64,000 bases of DNA from Modestobacter sp. DSM 44400 (GTDB taxonomy: Bacteria > Actinomycetota > Actinomycetes > Mycobacteriales > Geodermatophilaceae), in NCBI RefSeq assembly GCF_900107175.1, contig NZ_FNOZ01000012.1, positions 38,069 to 102,068 on the forward strand, written 5' to 3'. Position numbers and translations under genes: made by a program. Positions 1-14,378 of the stretch are shown here, piece after piece. Under the pieces are notes generated by a model. It was not told the DNA's origin and did not search any database. It was given only the letters and a program-made list of their open reading frames with translations. How positions within the stretch are numbered: the stretch's first letter is position 1; each line of letters opens with the position of its first letter.

Positions 1-410
1 GGGGTGTGCCCGCGGAGGTGGACCACCTCGAGGGTCTGGTCGCCGACGGTCACGGTGTCGCCGTGCTCGACCGGGCGCGTCACCGGGACGGGCAGGTCAC
101 CGGAGTCGGCGGGATGCGCCACCGTCGTCGCGCCGGTCGCCGACGCGACATCCGGCAGCGCGCGGTGGTGGTCCCAGTGGCCGTGCGTCGTCACCACGGT
201 GCGCACGTCGGCGTCGCCGATGAGGGCGAGCAGGGCGGGGGCCTCGGCCGCGGCGTCGACGAGCAGCGCTTCCCCGGTGGCCGTCGAGGTGAGCAGGTAG
301 GCGTTGTTCGCCATCTCGCTCACCGCCAGCTTGGTGATGGTGAGTCCCGGCAGCTCGCGGGTGTCGGCGGGGCCGCCCACCTCGACGTCGCCGGTGTAGG
401 TGCTGCTCAT
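1..410 (-). CDS. MBL-fold metallo-hydrolase (3' end cut by window edge)
   Basis: Reads MSSTYTGDVEVGG from an ATG at 410. It contains THGHWDHH, the HxHxDH zinc-binding motif of the metallo-beta-lactamase superfamily, around residues 76-83, followed by a segment ending LRGHTP that supplies the next metal His region. About 136 residues are visible and the C-terminus lies beyond the left edge. This is a glyoxalase II-like, cytoplasmic hydrolase of unknown substrate. It is divergent from the amidase, with only 48 nt between the two starts. A GGAGCGGG Shine-Dalgarno-like run lies directly upstream. The fold is secure; the reaction is not. Confidence 0.85.
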   Translation of the reverse strand, partial: MSSTYTGDVEVGGPADTRELPGLTITKLAVSEMANNAYLLTSTATGEALLVDAAAEAPALLALIGDADVRTVVTTHGHWDHHRALPDVASATGATTVAHPADSGDLPVPVTRPVEHGDTVTVGDQTLEVVHLRGHT

Positions 411-429
411 CCCGCTCCGATCTGAGAAC

Positions 430-451
430 TGTCGGTGCGCCCGGATAGGTT
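430..451 (+). promoter_or_regulatory. RecA-NDp/PafBC-type DNA-damage promoter of the amidase
   Basis: TGTCGGTG at 430-437, exactly 8 nt, then TAGGTT at 446-451. This matches the mycobacterial LexA-independent damage promoter TTGTCRGTG-N8-TANNNT, which the WYL regulator PafBC serves. The ATG at 459 follows the -10 by 7 nt, so the mRNA is probably leaderless. Family knowledge plus direct reading; activity is inferred. Confidence 0.65.
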
Positions 452-458
452 CGACGGC

Positions 459-1898
459 ATGGACGCTAGTGCAGCTCTGACCGGCTCTGCTCCCGTCGGT
501 TCCGCCCCGGCGTCCGGCATCGTCGGGCTGCCGGCCACCGAGCTCTCGGCGCGCGTCCGGTCCGGGGAGTTGTCCGCGGTCGACGTGGTGCGCGCCCACC
601 TCGACCACCTCGCCGTGGTGGAGGGCAGGATCGGGGCCTTCCGGGTCATCCGCGCCGATGCGGCGCTCGCCGAGGCGGCCGAGGTCGACGCCTCGCCGCG
701 GCGGGCGGAGCTGCCGCTGGCCGGGGTGCCGATCGCGGTGAAGGACAACGTCGCCGTCACCGGGGAGACCTGCACCGACGGCTCAACGGCGCACCGCCCC
801 GCGCCGGCGACCGTCGACCACCCGGTGGTCGCCCGGCTCCGGGCCGCCGGCGCGGTGGTCATCGGCATCACCCGGGTGCCCGAGCTGTGCATCTACTCCG
901 CCACCGACGGTCCGGGCACCGTGACCCGTAACCCCTGGGACACCGCCCGCTCCTGCGCCGGCTCCTCGGGCGGCAGTGCCGCTGCCGTCGCGGCCGGCAT
1001 CGTGCCACTCGCCCAGGGCAACGACGGGATGGGCTCCCTCCGGCTGCCGGCCGCGGCCTGCGGGCTGGTCGCCCTCAAGCCCGGCCGGGGCGTCGTCCCC
1101 GCCCAGATCGGCGCCGACGACTGGTCGGGCATGGCCGAGAACGGTGCCCTGACCACCACCGTGGCCGACCTCGCCCTCGCCACGGCGGTACTCAGCGGGA
1201 CGACGCCGGCCGACCCTCCTGCCCCCGGACGCCCGCTGACCGTCGCCGTGTCCACCCGTTCTCCGGTCCCCGGCGCCCGGCTCGACGCACCGGGCCGAGC
1301 CGCGCTGAACGCCGTCGTGGCGCAACTGGAGGTCGCGGGGCACACCGTCGTCCGCCGCGAGCCGGTGGTCACTCCCGCAGCGGCGCTCGGCACGGTGGTC
1401 CGCTGGCTCGCCGGGGCCGACGACGACGCAACGGCCCTCGGGCTGGACCGCCGCGCGATGCAGCCGCGCAGCCGGGTGCACGCCCGGCTCGGCCGGCTGG
1501 CCCGTCGGGCCGGTCTGCTCCGGCCCCGGACGGCGGAGGCCTTCCGCGCCCGGATGGCCGACTTCTTCGCCGACGTCGACGTTCTGCTGAGCCCGGTGGT
1601 CACCGGTGCACCTCTGGCCGCCCGGCCATGGCACGAGCGCAGCTTCCTTGCCAACATCGGCGCGAACGCGCGGTGGGCACCGTGGACCTCAGCCTGGAAC
1701 TTCGCCGGTCTGCCTGCCCTCGCGCTGCCCGGCGCGCCCCGGCCCGACGGGACCCCCACGTCGGTGCAGCTGGTCGGACCGGCCGGGTCCGAGACGCGGC
1801 TACTCTGGCTGGCCGGGGACCTCGAACGCCGGCTGCCCTGGCGTCGGCACGCACCTGTCTTCGACCCACTCGAACCCGCCGGCACCCCGGCGGGCTGA
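459..1898 (+). CDS. Amidase-signature-family amidase
   Basis: A 479-residue amidase-signature hydrolase that cleaves carbon-nitrogen bonds in amides; substrate unknown. The Ser-cisSer-Lys triad is visible: Lys in [11 protein letters not shown], the cis-Ser region [12 protein letters not shown], and the nucleophile Ser in GMGSLRLPA. It is not a GatA by context, since no gatB or gatC is nearby. I chose ATG 459 over the in-frame GTG 435 because 435 lies inside the upstream TGTCGGTG promoter box, while 459 sits 7 nt after the -10. Its position just before uvrA, under a DNA-damage-type promoter, suggests damage-linked expression, possibly with readthrough into uvrA. Confidence 0.88.
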   Translation: MDASAALTGSAPVGSAPASGIVGLPATELSARVRSGELSAVDVVRAHLDHLAVVEGRIGAFRVIRADAALAEAAEVDASPRRAELPLAGVPIAVKDNVAVTGETCTDGSTAHRPAPATVDHPVVARLRAAGAVVIGITRVPELCIYSATDGPGTVTRNPWDTARSCAGSSGGSAAAVAAGIVPLAQGNDGMGSLRLPAAACGLVALKPGRGVVPAQIGADDWSGMAENGALTTTVADLALATAVLSGTTPADPPAPGRPLTVAVSTRSPVPGARLDAPGRAALNAVVAQLEVAGHTVVRREPVVTPAAALGTVVRWLAGADDDATALGLDRRAMQPRSRVHARLGRLARRAGLLRPRTAEAFRARMADFFADVDVLLSPVVTGAPLAARPWHERSFLANIGANARWAPWTSAWNFAGLPALALPGAPRPDGTPTSVQLVGPAGSETRLLWLAGDLERRLPWRRHAPVFDPLEPAGTPAG

Positions 1899-2005
1899 TC
1901 GGGCACCGTCGCGTCCGGCACATCCGGGAAGCGGCCCGGCCGGCGCCCCGTTCCGCCCAGCAACGAATCACTGCAGCTAGAACCACTGCGACCGACAGGG
2001 ATCAC

Positions 2006-4897
<2,892 letters not shown>

Positions 4898-4925
4898 CCG
4901 CTCGGGAGCAGCCGGGCCCGAGCGG
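4898..4925 (+). terminator. Hairpin after uvrA
   Basis: A perfect 9-bp inverted repeat, CCGCTCGGG (4898-4906) and CCCGAGCGG (4917-4925), with a 10-nt loop directly behind the uvrA stop codon. No T-run follows, which is common for GC-rich actinobacterial terminators. The stretch 4926-5094 contains no gene I can support. Confidence 0.6.
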
Positions 4926-5094
4926 CGGCTCGGTGTCAGCGATCCCCGCGGGGACGTGCATCGCGTACCTCGACCAGCCGGGCACCCGCCGGTGCCGGTA
5001 TGCGCTGCGCACGCACGGCGTCCACCACGGCGTCCTGCGGCTTCGGGGCCGGCCGTGGTCCAGTTGGCGGCCCGCTCGGGCCCGTCGCGGGCCA

Positions 5095-5990
5095 TCAGCT
5101 CCACCGGTGCCACGGGCGGCCGCCTGCATGGTGCCCGGCTAGCTCCAGGGCGGCCAGCATCGGGACGTTGAGCACGTCGACGTCGGGGAGCAAGCCCCGG
5201 AAGCCGCGGTCCCGCGCGAGCACGTTGAGCGTGACCAGCAGCTCGTGGACGTACCCTCGGCCGCGCTCCTCGGGGACGACCCCGATGTGGGAGATGGTGC
5301 CGGTGGCCTCCTCGTCGCAGGCGCTGAGCCCGACGAAGCCGACCGGGTCGCCGGCCCAGGTCTCTACGAGCACCCAGGAGCGGGCGTCCTGCGGAGTGAC
5401 GTAGTCGGTGAGCTGGATGTCCGCCCAGCCCCGCGTGCCGTACTCGGCGACCTTGACCTCGTCGATCCGGTCCAGGGTGCCGATCATGCACCGGGCGATG
5501 ACCGAGGCGAACGCGTCGTTGCCGACCTCGGGAAGCGGCCGCAGCCGGACCCGATCGGGCAGCTCCATCGGGTGGCCGTCGTCCTCCCACCAGACGCCCT
5601 CTTTCTTCTGCAGCAGTTCGAACCCGCATTCGACGGCGAGCCGGCACCGCTCGGCGAACTGCTCGTGCACCTCGCTGTCGACCGTCAGGTGCAGGACTGC
5701 GCCGGCCGGTGCCGACCGGACGACGGCGGAGACGGCAGCGGCGTGGTGCCCGTCGTTCCAGGCGAGTGGCCCCAGGAGGTGCCCGGCGACATGGTGCGGA
5801 TGTGGAGCCGGGTGAGCCCGGCCCCGGCGACCTGCACGCCGTCGTCCTCAGCGACGAAGCGCGCCACGAGCTGAGGGTCGGCTGCCACCTCCGCAGCGGG
5901 GGCGAAACCGCCGTGGTGATCCTCCGCACGCGGAGGCCCGCCGAGGGGGCAGCCGCCTCGTCGCTGGCTGGCGGTCCGCTGGCTGTTCAC
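5095..5990 (-). pseudogene. GNAT N-acetyltransferase, frameshifted
   Basis: Two frames together make one GNAT protein. From GTG 5990 the N-terminal frame gives ...FVAEDDGVQVAGAGLTRLH..TMSPGTSW. Between about 5795 and 5765 the match moves to another frame, which continues GPLAWNDGHHAAAV...LHLTVDSEVHEQF and ends at TGA 5095. The second frame carries the acetyl-CoA-binding region GVVPEERGRGYVHELL and ends AALELAGH, as in GNAT enzymes. A single-base loss next to the GGGG run near 5770 would explain it. The second frame alone could be translated from GTG 5670 (191 residues) but would lack the first GNAT strands. Either a decayed gene or a sequencing error; substrate unknown. Confidence 0.6.
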
Positions 5991-6091
5991 GGGGGTCGGG
6001 CATCGACGAACGTTGGCACGGAGTGCAAGCGGTTTCTGCGACCAGGTGGGACTGGTCGATGTTCACCGCAGTCCTGGCCGCGCAGCGAAGC

Positions 6092-6113
6092 CGTCAGTGG
6101 CCCCGCCTAACCT
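6092..6113 (+). promoter_or_regulatory. RecA-NDp/PafBC-like promoter of uvrC
   Basis: CGTCAGTG (6092-6099), 8 nt, TAACCT (6108-6113). It differs from the TGTCRGTG-N8-TANNNT damage promoter at one position. The uvrC ATG is 6 nt after the -10, so the mRNA should be leaderless. Confidence 0.6.
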
Positions 6114-6119
6114 GGAGCC

Positions 6120-8120
6120 ATGCCCGACCCGTCCACGTACCGCCCAGCGGTCGGCAGCATCCCCGAGGGCCCGGGGGTCTACAAGTTCCGCGACCCGGCC
6201 GGCCGGGTCATCTACGTCGGCAAGGCCAAGAGCCTGCGCCAGCGGCTGAACAGCTACTTCGCCGACGTCTACGGGCTCCACCCGCGCACCCGCCAGATGG
6301 TGACCACGGCGGCCAGCGTCGAGTGGACCGTGGTCGGCACCGAGGTCGAGGCCCTCCAGCTCGAGTACAACTGGATCAAGGAGTTCGACCCGCGGTTCAA
6401 CGTCCGCTACCGCGACGACAAGAGCTACCCGAGCCTGGCCGTGACGCTGAACGATGAGTTCCCGCGGCTGCAGGTCATGCGCGGCCCCAAGCGCAAGGGC
6501 GTCCGCTACTTCGGTCCCTACGCCCACGCCTGGGCCATCCGGGAGACCGTCGACACCCTCACCCGGGTCTTTCCGGCCCGCACCTGCTCGGCCGGGGTCT
6601 TCAAGCGGGCCAGCCAGATCGGCCGGCCCTGCCTGCTCGGCTACATCGGCAAGTGCAGTGCACCCTGCGTCGGCCGGGTCACCGCCGAGGAGCATCGTCG
6701 GATCGTCGACGACTTCTGCGACTTCATGGGTGGCCGCACCGACCAGATGATCCGTCGGCTGGAGGCCGAGATGGCCCAGGCGGCGGTCGATCTGGAGTAC
6801 GAGAAGGCCGCCCGGCTCCGCGACGACCTGGGCGCGCTGCGGCGGGCGTTGGAGAAGCAGGCCGTGGTTCTCGGCGACGGCACCGACGCCGATGTCGTCG
6901 CCTTTGCGCAGGACGAGCTGGAGGCCGCCGTCCAGGTCTTCCACGTCCGTGGCGGGCGGGTCCGCGGCCAGCGCGGCTGGATCGTCGACAAGGTCGAGGA
7001 CGTCACCACCGGCCAGCTCGTCGAGCAGTTCCTGCTGCAGGTCTACGGCGGCGTCGACGAGCAGACCGGCACCGGCGAAGTGGGGGAGGCCGTGCCCCGC
7101 GAGGTGCTCGTGCCCGAGCTGCCCGACGACGCCGACGTCTACGCCGAGCTGCTCTCCGAGCTGCGCGGCTCCCGGGTGTCCCTGCGGGTGCCCCAGCGCG
7201 GCGACAAGCGCAGCCTGATGGAGACCGTCGAGCGCAACGCCAAGGAGTCCTTCGCCCGGCACCGGGTCAAGCGGGCCAGCGACCTCACCGCCCGCTCCCT
7301 GGCCCTGTCGGAGATCCAGGAGGCCCTCGACCTCCCCGACGCCCCGCTGCGCATCGAGTGCATCGACATCTCCCACGTGCAGGGCACCAACGTGGTGGCC
7401 AGCATGGTCGTCTTCGAGGACGGCATGGCCAAGAAGTCCGACTACCGCCGGTTCGCCGTCGCCCAGGGCACCGACGACACCGCCGCGATGGCCGAGGTCG
7501 TCCGCCGCCGGTTCGCCCGGCATCTCAAGGACGAGGCCGACCGCCGCGACGAGCAGGGTGTGGCCGCCGAGGAGGGCCGGCCGCGCCGCTTCGCCTACCC
7601 GCCCAACCTGCTGGTCGTCGACGGCGGCGCCCCGCAGGTGGCCGCGGCCAGCCGGTCGCTGTCCGAGCTGGGCATCGTCGACGTCGCGATCTGCGGGCTG
7701 GCCAAGCGGATGGAGGAGGTCTGGCTTCCCGACGATCCCGACCCCGTCATCCTGCCGCGCACGTCGGAGGCGCTGTACCTGCTCCAGCGGGTCCGTGACG
7801 AGGCCCACCGGTTCGCGATCACCTACCACCGGCAGAAACGATCCAGCACGATGCTGGTGTCACTCCTGGACGACGTCCCGGGGCTCGGGGGAACACGGCG
7901 AAAGGCGCTGATGAAGCAGTTCGGGTCGCTCAAGCGGTTGCGTGCCGCCACCATCGAGGAGCTCACGGCCGTGCCGGGCATCGGCCGGCGCACCGCCGAG
8001 GCGGTGCTGGCCGCCGTATCCGAGTCGGCGGCGGACGACGCGCCCGGCCCCGGCCCGGGGTCGGCCGGCGACATCGCCGAGGTCGGCCGCGTCCACCCGG
8101 TCGCCGGGGCGGGCGCGTGA
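6120..8120 (+). CDS. uvrC: Excinuclease ABC subunit C
   Basis: A 666-residue dual-incision endonuclease of nucleotide excision repair. Domains in order: GIY-YIG nuclease ([18 protein letters not shown], residues about 19-36); UVR motif for UvrB binding ([20 protein letters not shown], about 220-240); RNase H-like 5'-incision domain ([20 protein letters not shown] and LVVDGG); and two C-terminal helix-hairpin-helix motifs ([24 protein letters not shown]). ATG 6120 is supported by the promoter ending 6 nt before it and by the normal N-terminus. It overlaps rapZ by 4 nt (GTGA), so it starts the uvrC-rapZ-yvcK-whiA run typical of actinobacteria. Confidence 0.98.
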   Translation: MPDPSTYRPAVGSIPEGPGVYKFRDPAGRVIYVGKAKSLRQRLNSYFADVYGLHPRTRQMVTTAASVEWTVVGTEVEALQLEYNWIKEFDPRFNVRYRDDKSYPSLAVTLNDEFPRLQVMRGPKRKGVRYFGPYAHAWAIRETVDTLTRVFPARTCSAGVFKRASQIGRPCLLGYIGKCSAPCVGRVTAEEHRRIVDDFCDFMGGRTDQMIRRLEAEMAQAAVDLEYEKAARLRDDLGALRRALEKQAVVLGDGTDADVVAFAQDELEAAVQVFHVRGGRVRGQRGWIVDKVEDVTTGQLVEQFLLQVYGGVDEQTGTGEVGEAVPREVLVPELPDDADVYAELLSELRGSRVSLRVPQRGDKRSLMETVERNAKESFARHRVKRASDLTARSLALSEIQEALDLPDAPLRIECIDISHVQGTNVVASMVVFEDGMAKKSDYRRFAVAQGTDDTAAMAEVVRRRFARHLKDEADRRDEQGVAAEEGRPRRFAYPPNLLVVDGGAPQVAAASRSLSELGIVDVAICGLAKRMEEVWLPDDPDPVILPRTSEALYLLQRVRDEAHRFAITYHRQKRSSTMLVSLLDDVPGLGGTRRKALMKQFGSLKRLRAATIEELTAVPGIGRRTAEAVLAAVSESAADDAPGPGPGSAGDIAEVGRVHPVAGAGA

Positions 8121-9025
8121 GCAGCACCGAGCCGGCCCCCGGTGCGGACGGCGCTCCCACCGAGGTCGCGCCGCTGGACGTCGTGGTGGTCACCGGCCTG
8201 TCCGGCGCGGGCAAGAACTCCGCCGGGCGGGTGCTGGAAGACCTCGGTTTCTTCGTCGTCGACAACCTGCCGCCGGCCCTGCTGCAGCCGATGGTCGAGC
8301 TGGGCGCCCGCGGCGACGTGCGCCGGTTCGCCGCCGTCGTCGACGTCCGCAGCCGGGCGTTCTCCACCGACCTGCAGGAGTCGATCCGCCAGCTCGCCGA
8401 GGCTGGGCACCGGCCCCGCGTGGTCTACGTGCACGCCCGTAACGAGGTGCTGATCCGGCGCTACGAGTCGGTACGCCGCGAGCACCCGCTGCAGGGCAAC
8501 GGCCGGCTCATCGACGGCATCGACGCCGAGCGCGCTCTGCTCACCGGCATCGCCGGTGAGGCCGACCTGTGGGTCGACACCAGCGAGCTCAACGTCCACC
8601 AGTTGCGCGCCACGCTGGAGGCTGCGTTCGTCGAGCAGGACGCGTCGCCCCAGGTCGTCGCCACCGTGCTCAGCTTCGGCTTCAAGTACGGCCTGCCCCT
8701 GGACGCCGACCTGGTGGTCGACGCCCGCTTCCTACCCAACCCGCACTGGGTGCCCGAGCTCCGCGCGATGACCGGCCGTGACCCCGAGGTGCGCGACTAC
8801 GTGCTGGGACAGGACGACGCCGATGCGTTCCTGGACCGCTACACCGAGGTGTTGCGGCTGCTGGTGCCCGGCTACCGACGGGAGGGCAAGCGCTATCTGA
8901 CCCTCGCCGTGGGCTGCACCGGCGGCAAGCACCGTAGCGTCGCCATCGCCGAGGAGTTCGCCCGCCGGCTCACCGCCGAGGGCGTCCCGGCCACTGCCCG
9001 CCACCGCGACCTGGGCCGCGAGTAG
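8117..9025 (+). CDS. rapZ: RapZ family nucleotide-binding protein (RNase adapter homologue)
   Basis: A 302-residue RapZ/YvcJ family protein. In Enterobacteria RapZ steers RNase E on small RNAs in amino-sugar control; in actinobacteria the role is less clear. The P-loop is GLSGAGKN at residues 27-34: the Ser/Thr that normally follows the Lys is Asn, with Ser next (GKNS). The conserved C-terminal block [17 protein letters not shown] and the DVRSRAF segment are intact. GTG start overlapping the uvrC stop; its own stop overlaps the next GTG by one base. Confidence 0.95.
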   Translation: MSSTEPAPGADGAPTEVAPLDVVVVTGLSGAGKNSAGRVLEDLGFFVVDNLPPALLQPMVELGARGDVRRFAAVVDVRSRAFSTDLQESIRQLAEAGHRPRVVYVHARNEVLIRRYESVRREHPLQGNGRLIDGIDAERALLTGIAGEADLWVDTSELNVHQLRATLEAAFVEQDASPQVVATVLSFGFKYGLPLDADLVVDARFLPNPHWVPELRAMTGRDPEVRDYVLGQDDADAFLDRYTEVLRLLVPGYRREGKRYLTLAVGCTGGKHRSVAIAEEFARRLTAEGVPATARHRDLGRE

Positions 9026-10068
9026 TGGCTCCGGAGCACCCGGACGACCTGCCGGTGCGGATGGCGGCGCCGCCGCCCGTGCCGGCGCCGCTGACCGTCG
9101 AGCGCCGGCCACCGCTGGGCCCCGAGGGGCCGCGGGTGGTCGCTCTGGGCGGTGGCCACGGGCTGGCGGCATCGCTGACCGCGTGGCGGCAGCTGACCGC
9201 CCGGCTGACCGCCGTGGTCACCGTCGCCGACGACGGTGGTTCCTCCGGCCGGATCCGCCGCGAGATGCCCGTGCTGCCCCCCGGCGACCTGCGGATGGCG
9301 CTGGCCGCGCTGGCCGGCCCCAGCCCACGCACCCAGGAGATGGCCGCACTGTTGCAGCACCGCCTGGGCGGCACGGGCGCCCTGGCCGGGCACCCGGTCG
9401 GCAACCTCGTGCTCACCGGGCTCACCGAGATGTACGCCGGGGACGCCGTGCGCGCCCTGGGCGCGCTCGGCCACCTTCTGGGCGGCTCGGGCCGGGTCCT
9501 GCCGATGGCCGAGGTCCCGCTGGACCTGGTGGCGACCGTGGCCAGCGTCGACCCCGACGACCCGGTCGGCTTGCGACGGATCCGCGGACAGGTGGCGATC
9601 GCCTCCACGCCGGGCCGGGTCCGCGAGATCCGGGTGTCCCCGGCCGACCCGCCGGTGCCGGCCGCCGTCCTGCACGCCCTCGAGGCGGCGGACGTGGTGA
9701 GCCTCGGACCCGGCTCCTGGTACACCTCGGTTCTGCCGCACCTGCTCGTACCCCGGCTGCGGGCGGCACTGGCCGCGACGAAGGCGAAGGTGGTGGTCGT
9801 GCTGAACCTGGAACCGCAGGCGGGGGAGACCGACGGCTTCTCCCCGGCCGAGCACCTGGAGGTTCTGCTCGCCCATCTGGGAGGCGTGTCGCTGCACACC
9901 GTGATCGCCGATGCGTCTGCGGTTGTTGACCGGCGTGGTCTGCTGTCTGCTGTGCAGGGATGCGGTGCGGAACTGGTCCTGGCACCGGTGGCGGCGCCCG
10001 ACGGCGCGCCGCGGCACGACCCTTCGCGGCTCGCTGCCGCACTGGCCTCCGTGGTCGGTGCGCGGTGA
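9025..10068 (+). CDS. yvcK: YvcK/CofD-like gluconeogenesis factor
   Basis: A 347-residue protein of the YvcK branch of the CofD-like family, linked in other bacteria to UDP-sugar binding, growth on gluconeogenic carbon and cell-wall synthesis. Signatures: VVALGGGHGLAASL near residue 37, TVADDGGSSGRIR near 71, PPGDLRMALAAL near 87, and LVLTGL further on. GTG 9025 overlaps the rapZ stop; ATG 9061 is an alternative in frame. The Pro-rich N-terminal 30 residues precede the domain. Translationally coupled to rapZ. Confidence 0.93.
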   Translation: MAPEHPDDLPVRMAAPPPVPAPLTVERRPPLGPEGPRVVALGGGHGLAASLTAWRQLTARLTAVVTVADDGGSSGRIRREMPVLPPGDLRMALAALAGPSPRTQEMAALLQHRLGGTGALAGHPVGNLVLTGLTEMYAGDAVRALGALGHLLGGSGRVLPMAEVPLDLVATVASVDPDDPVGLRRIRGQVAIASTPGRVREIRVSPADPPVPAAVLHALEAADVVSLGPGSWYTSVLPHLLVPRLRAALAATKAKVVVVLNLEPQAGETDGFSPAEHLEVLLAHLGGVSLHTVIADASAVVDRRGLLSAVQGCGAELVLAPVAAPDGAPRHDPSRLAAALASVVGAR

Positions 10069-10097
10069 CCGGTCGGGGGACGACGGGGAGGCTCCGG

Positions 10098-10185
10098 GAC
10101 ACCGGGGCGTCGGCCAGCACAGACGGGGCCGGCACACAGGGGAAAGACCAGCACACAGGGGGAAGGCCGCTCATGGGTAGGACAC
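10098..10185 (+). promoter_or_regulatory. whiA promoter region with repeats and GACAC motifs
   Basis: A -10-like TAGGAC at 10178-10183 lies 49 nt upstream of the whiA start. GACAC, the published WhiA target core in Streptomyces, occurs at 10098-10102 and 10181-10185, the second overlapping the -10. Between them are three imperfect copies of a roughly 19-nt unit built on GCACACAGGGG (about 10126, 10132 and 10151). Autoregulation by WhiA is a reasonable inference. Confidence 0.4.
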
Positions 10186-10231
10186 ACAGCTCGCCGGGCG
10201 GTCGCCCCGGGCGGTTCTGGGGGTGGATGAC

Positions 10232-12304
<2,073 letters not shown>

Positions 12305-12305
<1 letters not shown>

Positions 12306-13513
12306 TGCGTCAGATGCGCACCGTCGACGAGCTCATCGCCGAGGGCGTCGCCGGTCGGCGGGTGCTCCTGCGGGCGGACCTGAACGTCCCGCTCGACGAC
12401 AGCACCGGCACGCCGATCATCACCGACGACGGCCGGATCCGGGCCAGCCTCCCCACGCTGCAGGCGCTGCGGGAGGCCGGCGCACGGGTGCTCGTGGCCT
12501 CGCACCTGGGCCGCCCGAAGGGCGCCCCGGACCCGCGGTACTCCCTGGCCCCGGTCGCGGCCCGGCTCGCCGAGCTGCTCGGGGCGCCGGTTCCACTGGC
12601 CGCCGACGTCGCCGGCCCCGACGCGCAGGCCAAGGCCGGTGCGCTGACCGACGGCGGCGTCCTGATGCTGGAGAACGTCCGGTTCGAGCCGGCGGAGACC
12701 AGCAAGGACGACGAGGCGCGGGGGGCGCTGGCCGACCGGCTGGCGGCCCTCGCCGACCTCTACGTCGACGACGCCTTCGGCGCAGTGCACCGCCGGCAGG
12801 CGTCGGTCTACGACGTCGCCACCCGGCTGCCGCACGCGGCCGGCCGGCTGGTGACCCGCGAGCTGGAGGTGCTCGACCGGCTGACCCAGGACCCGGAACG
12901 GCCCTTCGTCGTCGTCCTCGGCGGCTCCAAGGTCAGCGACAAGCTGGCCGTCATCGAGGCCCTGCTGCCCAAGGTCGACCGGCTGCTGGTCGGCGGCGGG
13001 ATGTGCTTCACCTTCCTGGCCGCGCAGGGCCACGGCGTCGGCGGCTCGCTGCTGGAGGCCGACCAGGTGGAGACCTGTCGCCGGCTGCTCGACGAGGCCG
13101 GCGACCGGATCGTGCTGCCCGTCGACGTCGTCTGTGCCGAGGCGCTCGTCGCCGATGTGCAGGTCACCGTGGCGATGGTCGAGGCCATCCCCGAGTCGCT
13201 CAAGGGCCTGGACGTCGGGCCGCGCACCGTCGAGCTGTTCAGTGAGGTGCTCGCCGGGGCCCACACGGTGTTCTGGAACGGCCCGATGGGCGTCTTCGAG
13301 CTCGCCCCGTTCACCGCGGGCACCCGGGGCGTGGCCCTCGCGGTGGCGGCGGTCGACGGGCTGTCCGTGGTCGGTGGCGGCGACTCCGCGGCCGCCGTCC
13401 GGCAGCTCGGCCTGGACGAGGACGCCTACGGCCACATCAGCACCGGTGGCGGCGCGTCCCTGGAGCACCTGGAGGGCCGGGAGCTCCCGGGCCTCGCGGT
13501 GCTGGCGGACTGA
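12305..13513 (+). CDS. pgk: Phosphoglycerate kinase
   Basis: A 402-residue enzyme that transfers the phosphoryl group of 1,3-bisphosphoglycerate to ADP. N-terminal signature [14 protein letters not shown] and substrate-binding SHLGRPKG are present, with [10 protein letters not shown] in the middle and the C-terminal Gly-rich [14 protein letters not shown] 12305 overlaps the gap stop; ATG 12314 (MRTVDEL) is an equally natural start three codons in. The frame is open upstream inside gap but that is not coding for pgk. Confidence 0.98.
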
Positions 13514-13524
13514 GGGCGGCTGGG

Positions 13525-14340
13525 ATGGCACGCACGTCGAAGACCGCCAAGGCGCCCCGGGTGGGGCGCCGGCCGCTGATCGCCGGCAACTGGAAGATGC
13601 ACCTGACGCACCTGGAGGCCATCGGTCTGGTGCAGAAGCTCGTCTTCTCCCTCACCGAGGCCCAGCTCGACGCCGCCGAGGTCGTCGTCCTGCCGCCGTT
13701 CACCGCACTGCGCAGCGTGCAGACGCTGGTCAACGGCGACAAGCTGGAGATCGGCTACGGCGCCCAGGACCTGTCCGCCCACGACTCCGGTGCCTACACC
13801 GGCGAGGTCAGCGGGGCGATGCTGTCCGCGCTGGCCTGCCGCTACGTGGTGGTCGGCCACTCCGAGCGGCGCGCGCTGCACGGTGAGGACGACGCGGTGG
13901 TCGCGGCCAAGGTGCAGGCCGCCCTGCGGCACGGGCTGGTCCCGATTCTCTGTGTGGGGGAGGGGCTCGACGTCCGGCAGGCCGGCGGGCACGTCGAGCA
14001 CTGCAACGCCCAGCTGGAAGCCGCCCTGGTCGGGCTGTCCGCCGAACAGCTGCAGGAGCTCGTCGTCGCCTACGAACCGGTCTGGGCCATCGGCACCGGG
14101 GAGGTCGCGACGCCGGCTGATGCGCAAGAGGTCTGCGGTGCGTTGCGGGCACGGCTCGCCGAGCGTTTCGGGCCGGAGACGGGCTCGATCGTCCGTATCC
14201 TCTATGGCGGGTCGGTCAAGGCCGGCAACACCGCCGGCATCCTCGCCGGGCCGGACGTCGACGGCGCTCTCGTCGGAGGCGCCAGCCTGGACGCCGACGA
14301 GTTCGCGTCCATCTGTCGGACCGCCGCCGACGGCAGCTGA
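13525..14340 (+). CDS. tpiA: Triosephosphate isomerase
   Basis: A 271-residue TIM barrel that interconverts dihydroxyacetone phosphate and glyceraldehyde-3-phosphate. Catalytic residues visible: Lys24 in GNWKMH, His112 in VVVGHSERR, Glu184 in [11 protein letters not shown]; the phosphate-binding ILYGGSVK is also intact. Compared with most TIMs (about 250 residues) it has a basic N-terminal extension of about 15 residues ([15 protein letters not shown]). 11 nt after pgk; third gene of the glycolytic operon. Confidence 0.98.
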   Translation: MARTSKTAKAPRVGRRPLIAGNWKMHLTHLEAIGLVQKLVFSLTEAQLDAAEVVVLPPFTALRSVQTLVNGDKLEIGYGAQDLSAHDSGAYTGEVSGAMLSALACRYVVVGHSERRALHGEDDAVVAAKVQAALRHGLVPILCVGEGLDVRQAGGHVEHCNAQLEAALVGLSAEQLQELVVAYEPVWAIGTGEVATPADAQEVCGALRARLAERFGPETGSIVRILYGGSVKAGNTAGILAGPDVDGALVGGASLDADEFASICRTAADGS

Positions 14341-14378
14341 GCTGCCGCCGGCCCTGACCGGGGCGGAGCAGCACCCTG

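Noticed and set aside
1978..2001. PafBC-like box before uvrA
   Set aside because: A TGTCGGTC-like string occurs on the minus strand, pointing away from uvrA, without a properly spaced -10 for uvrA.
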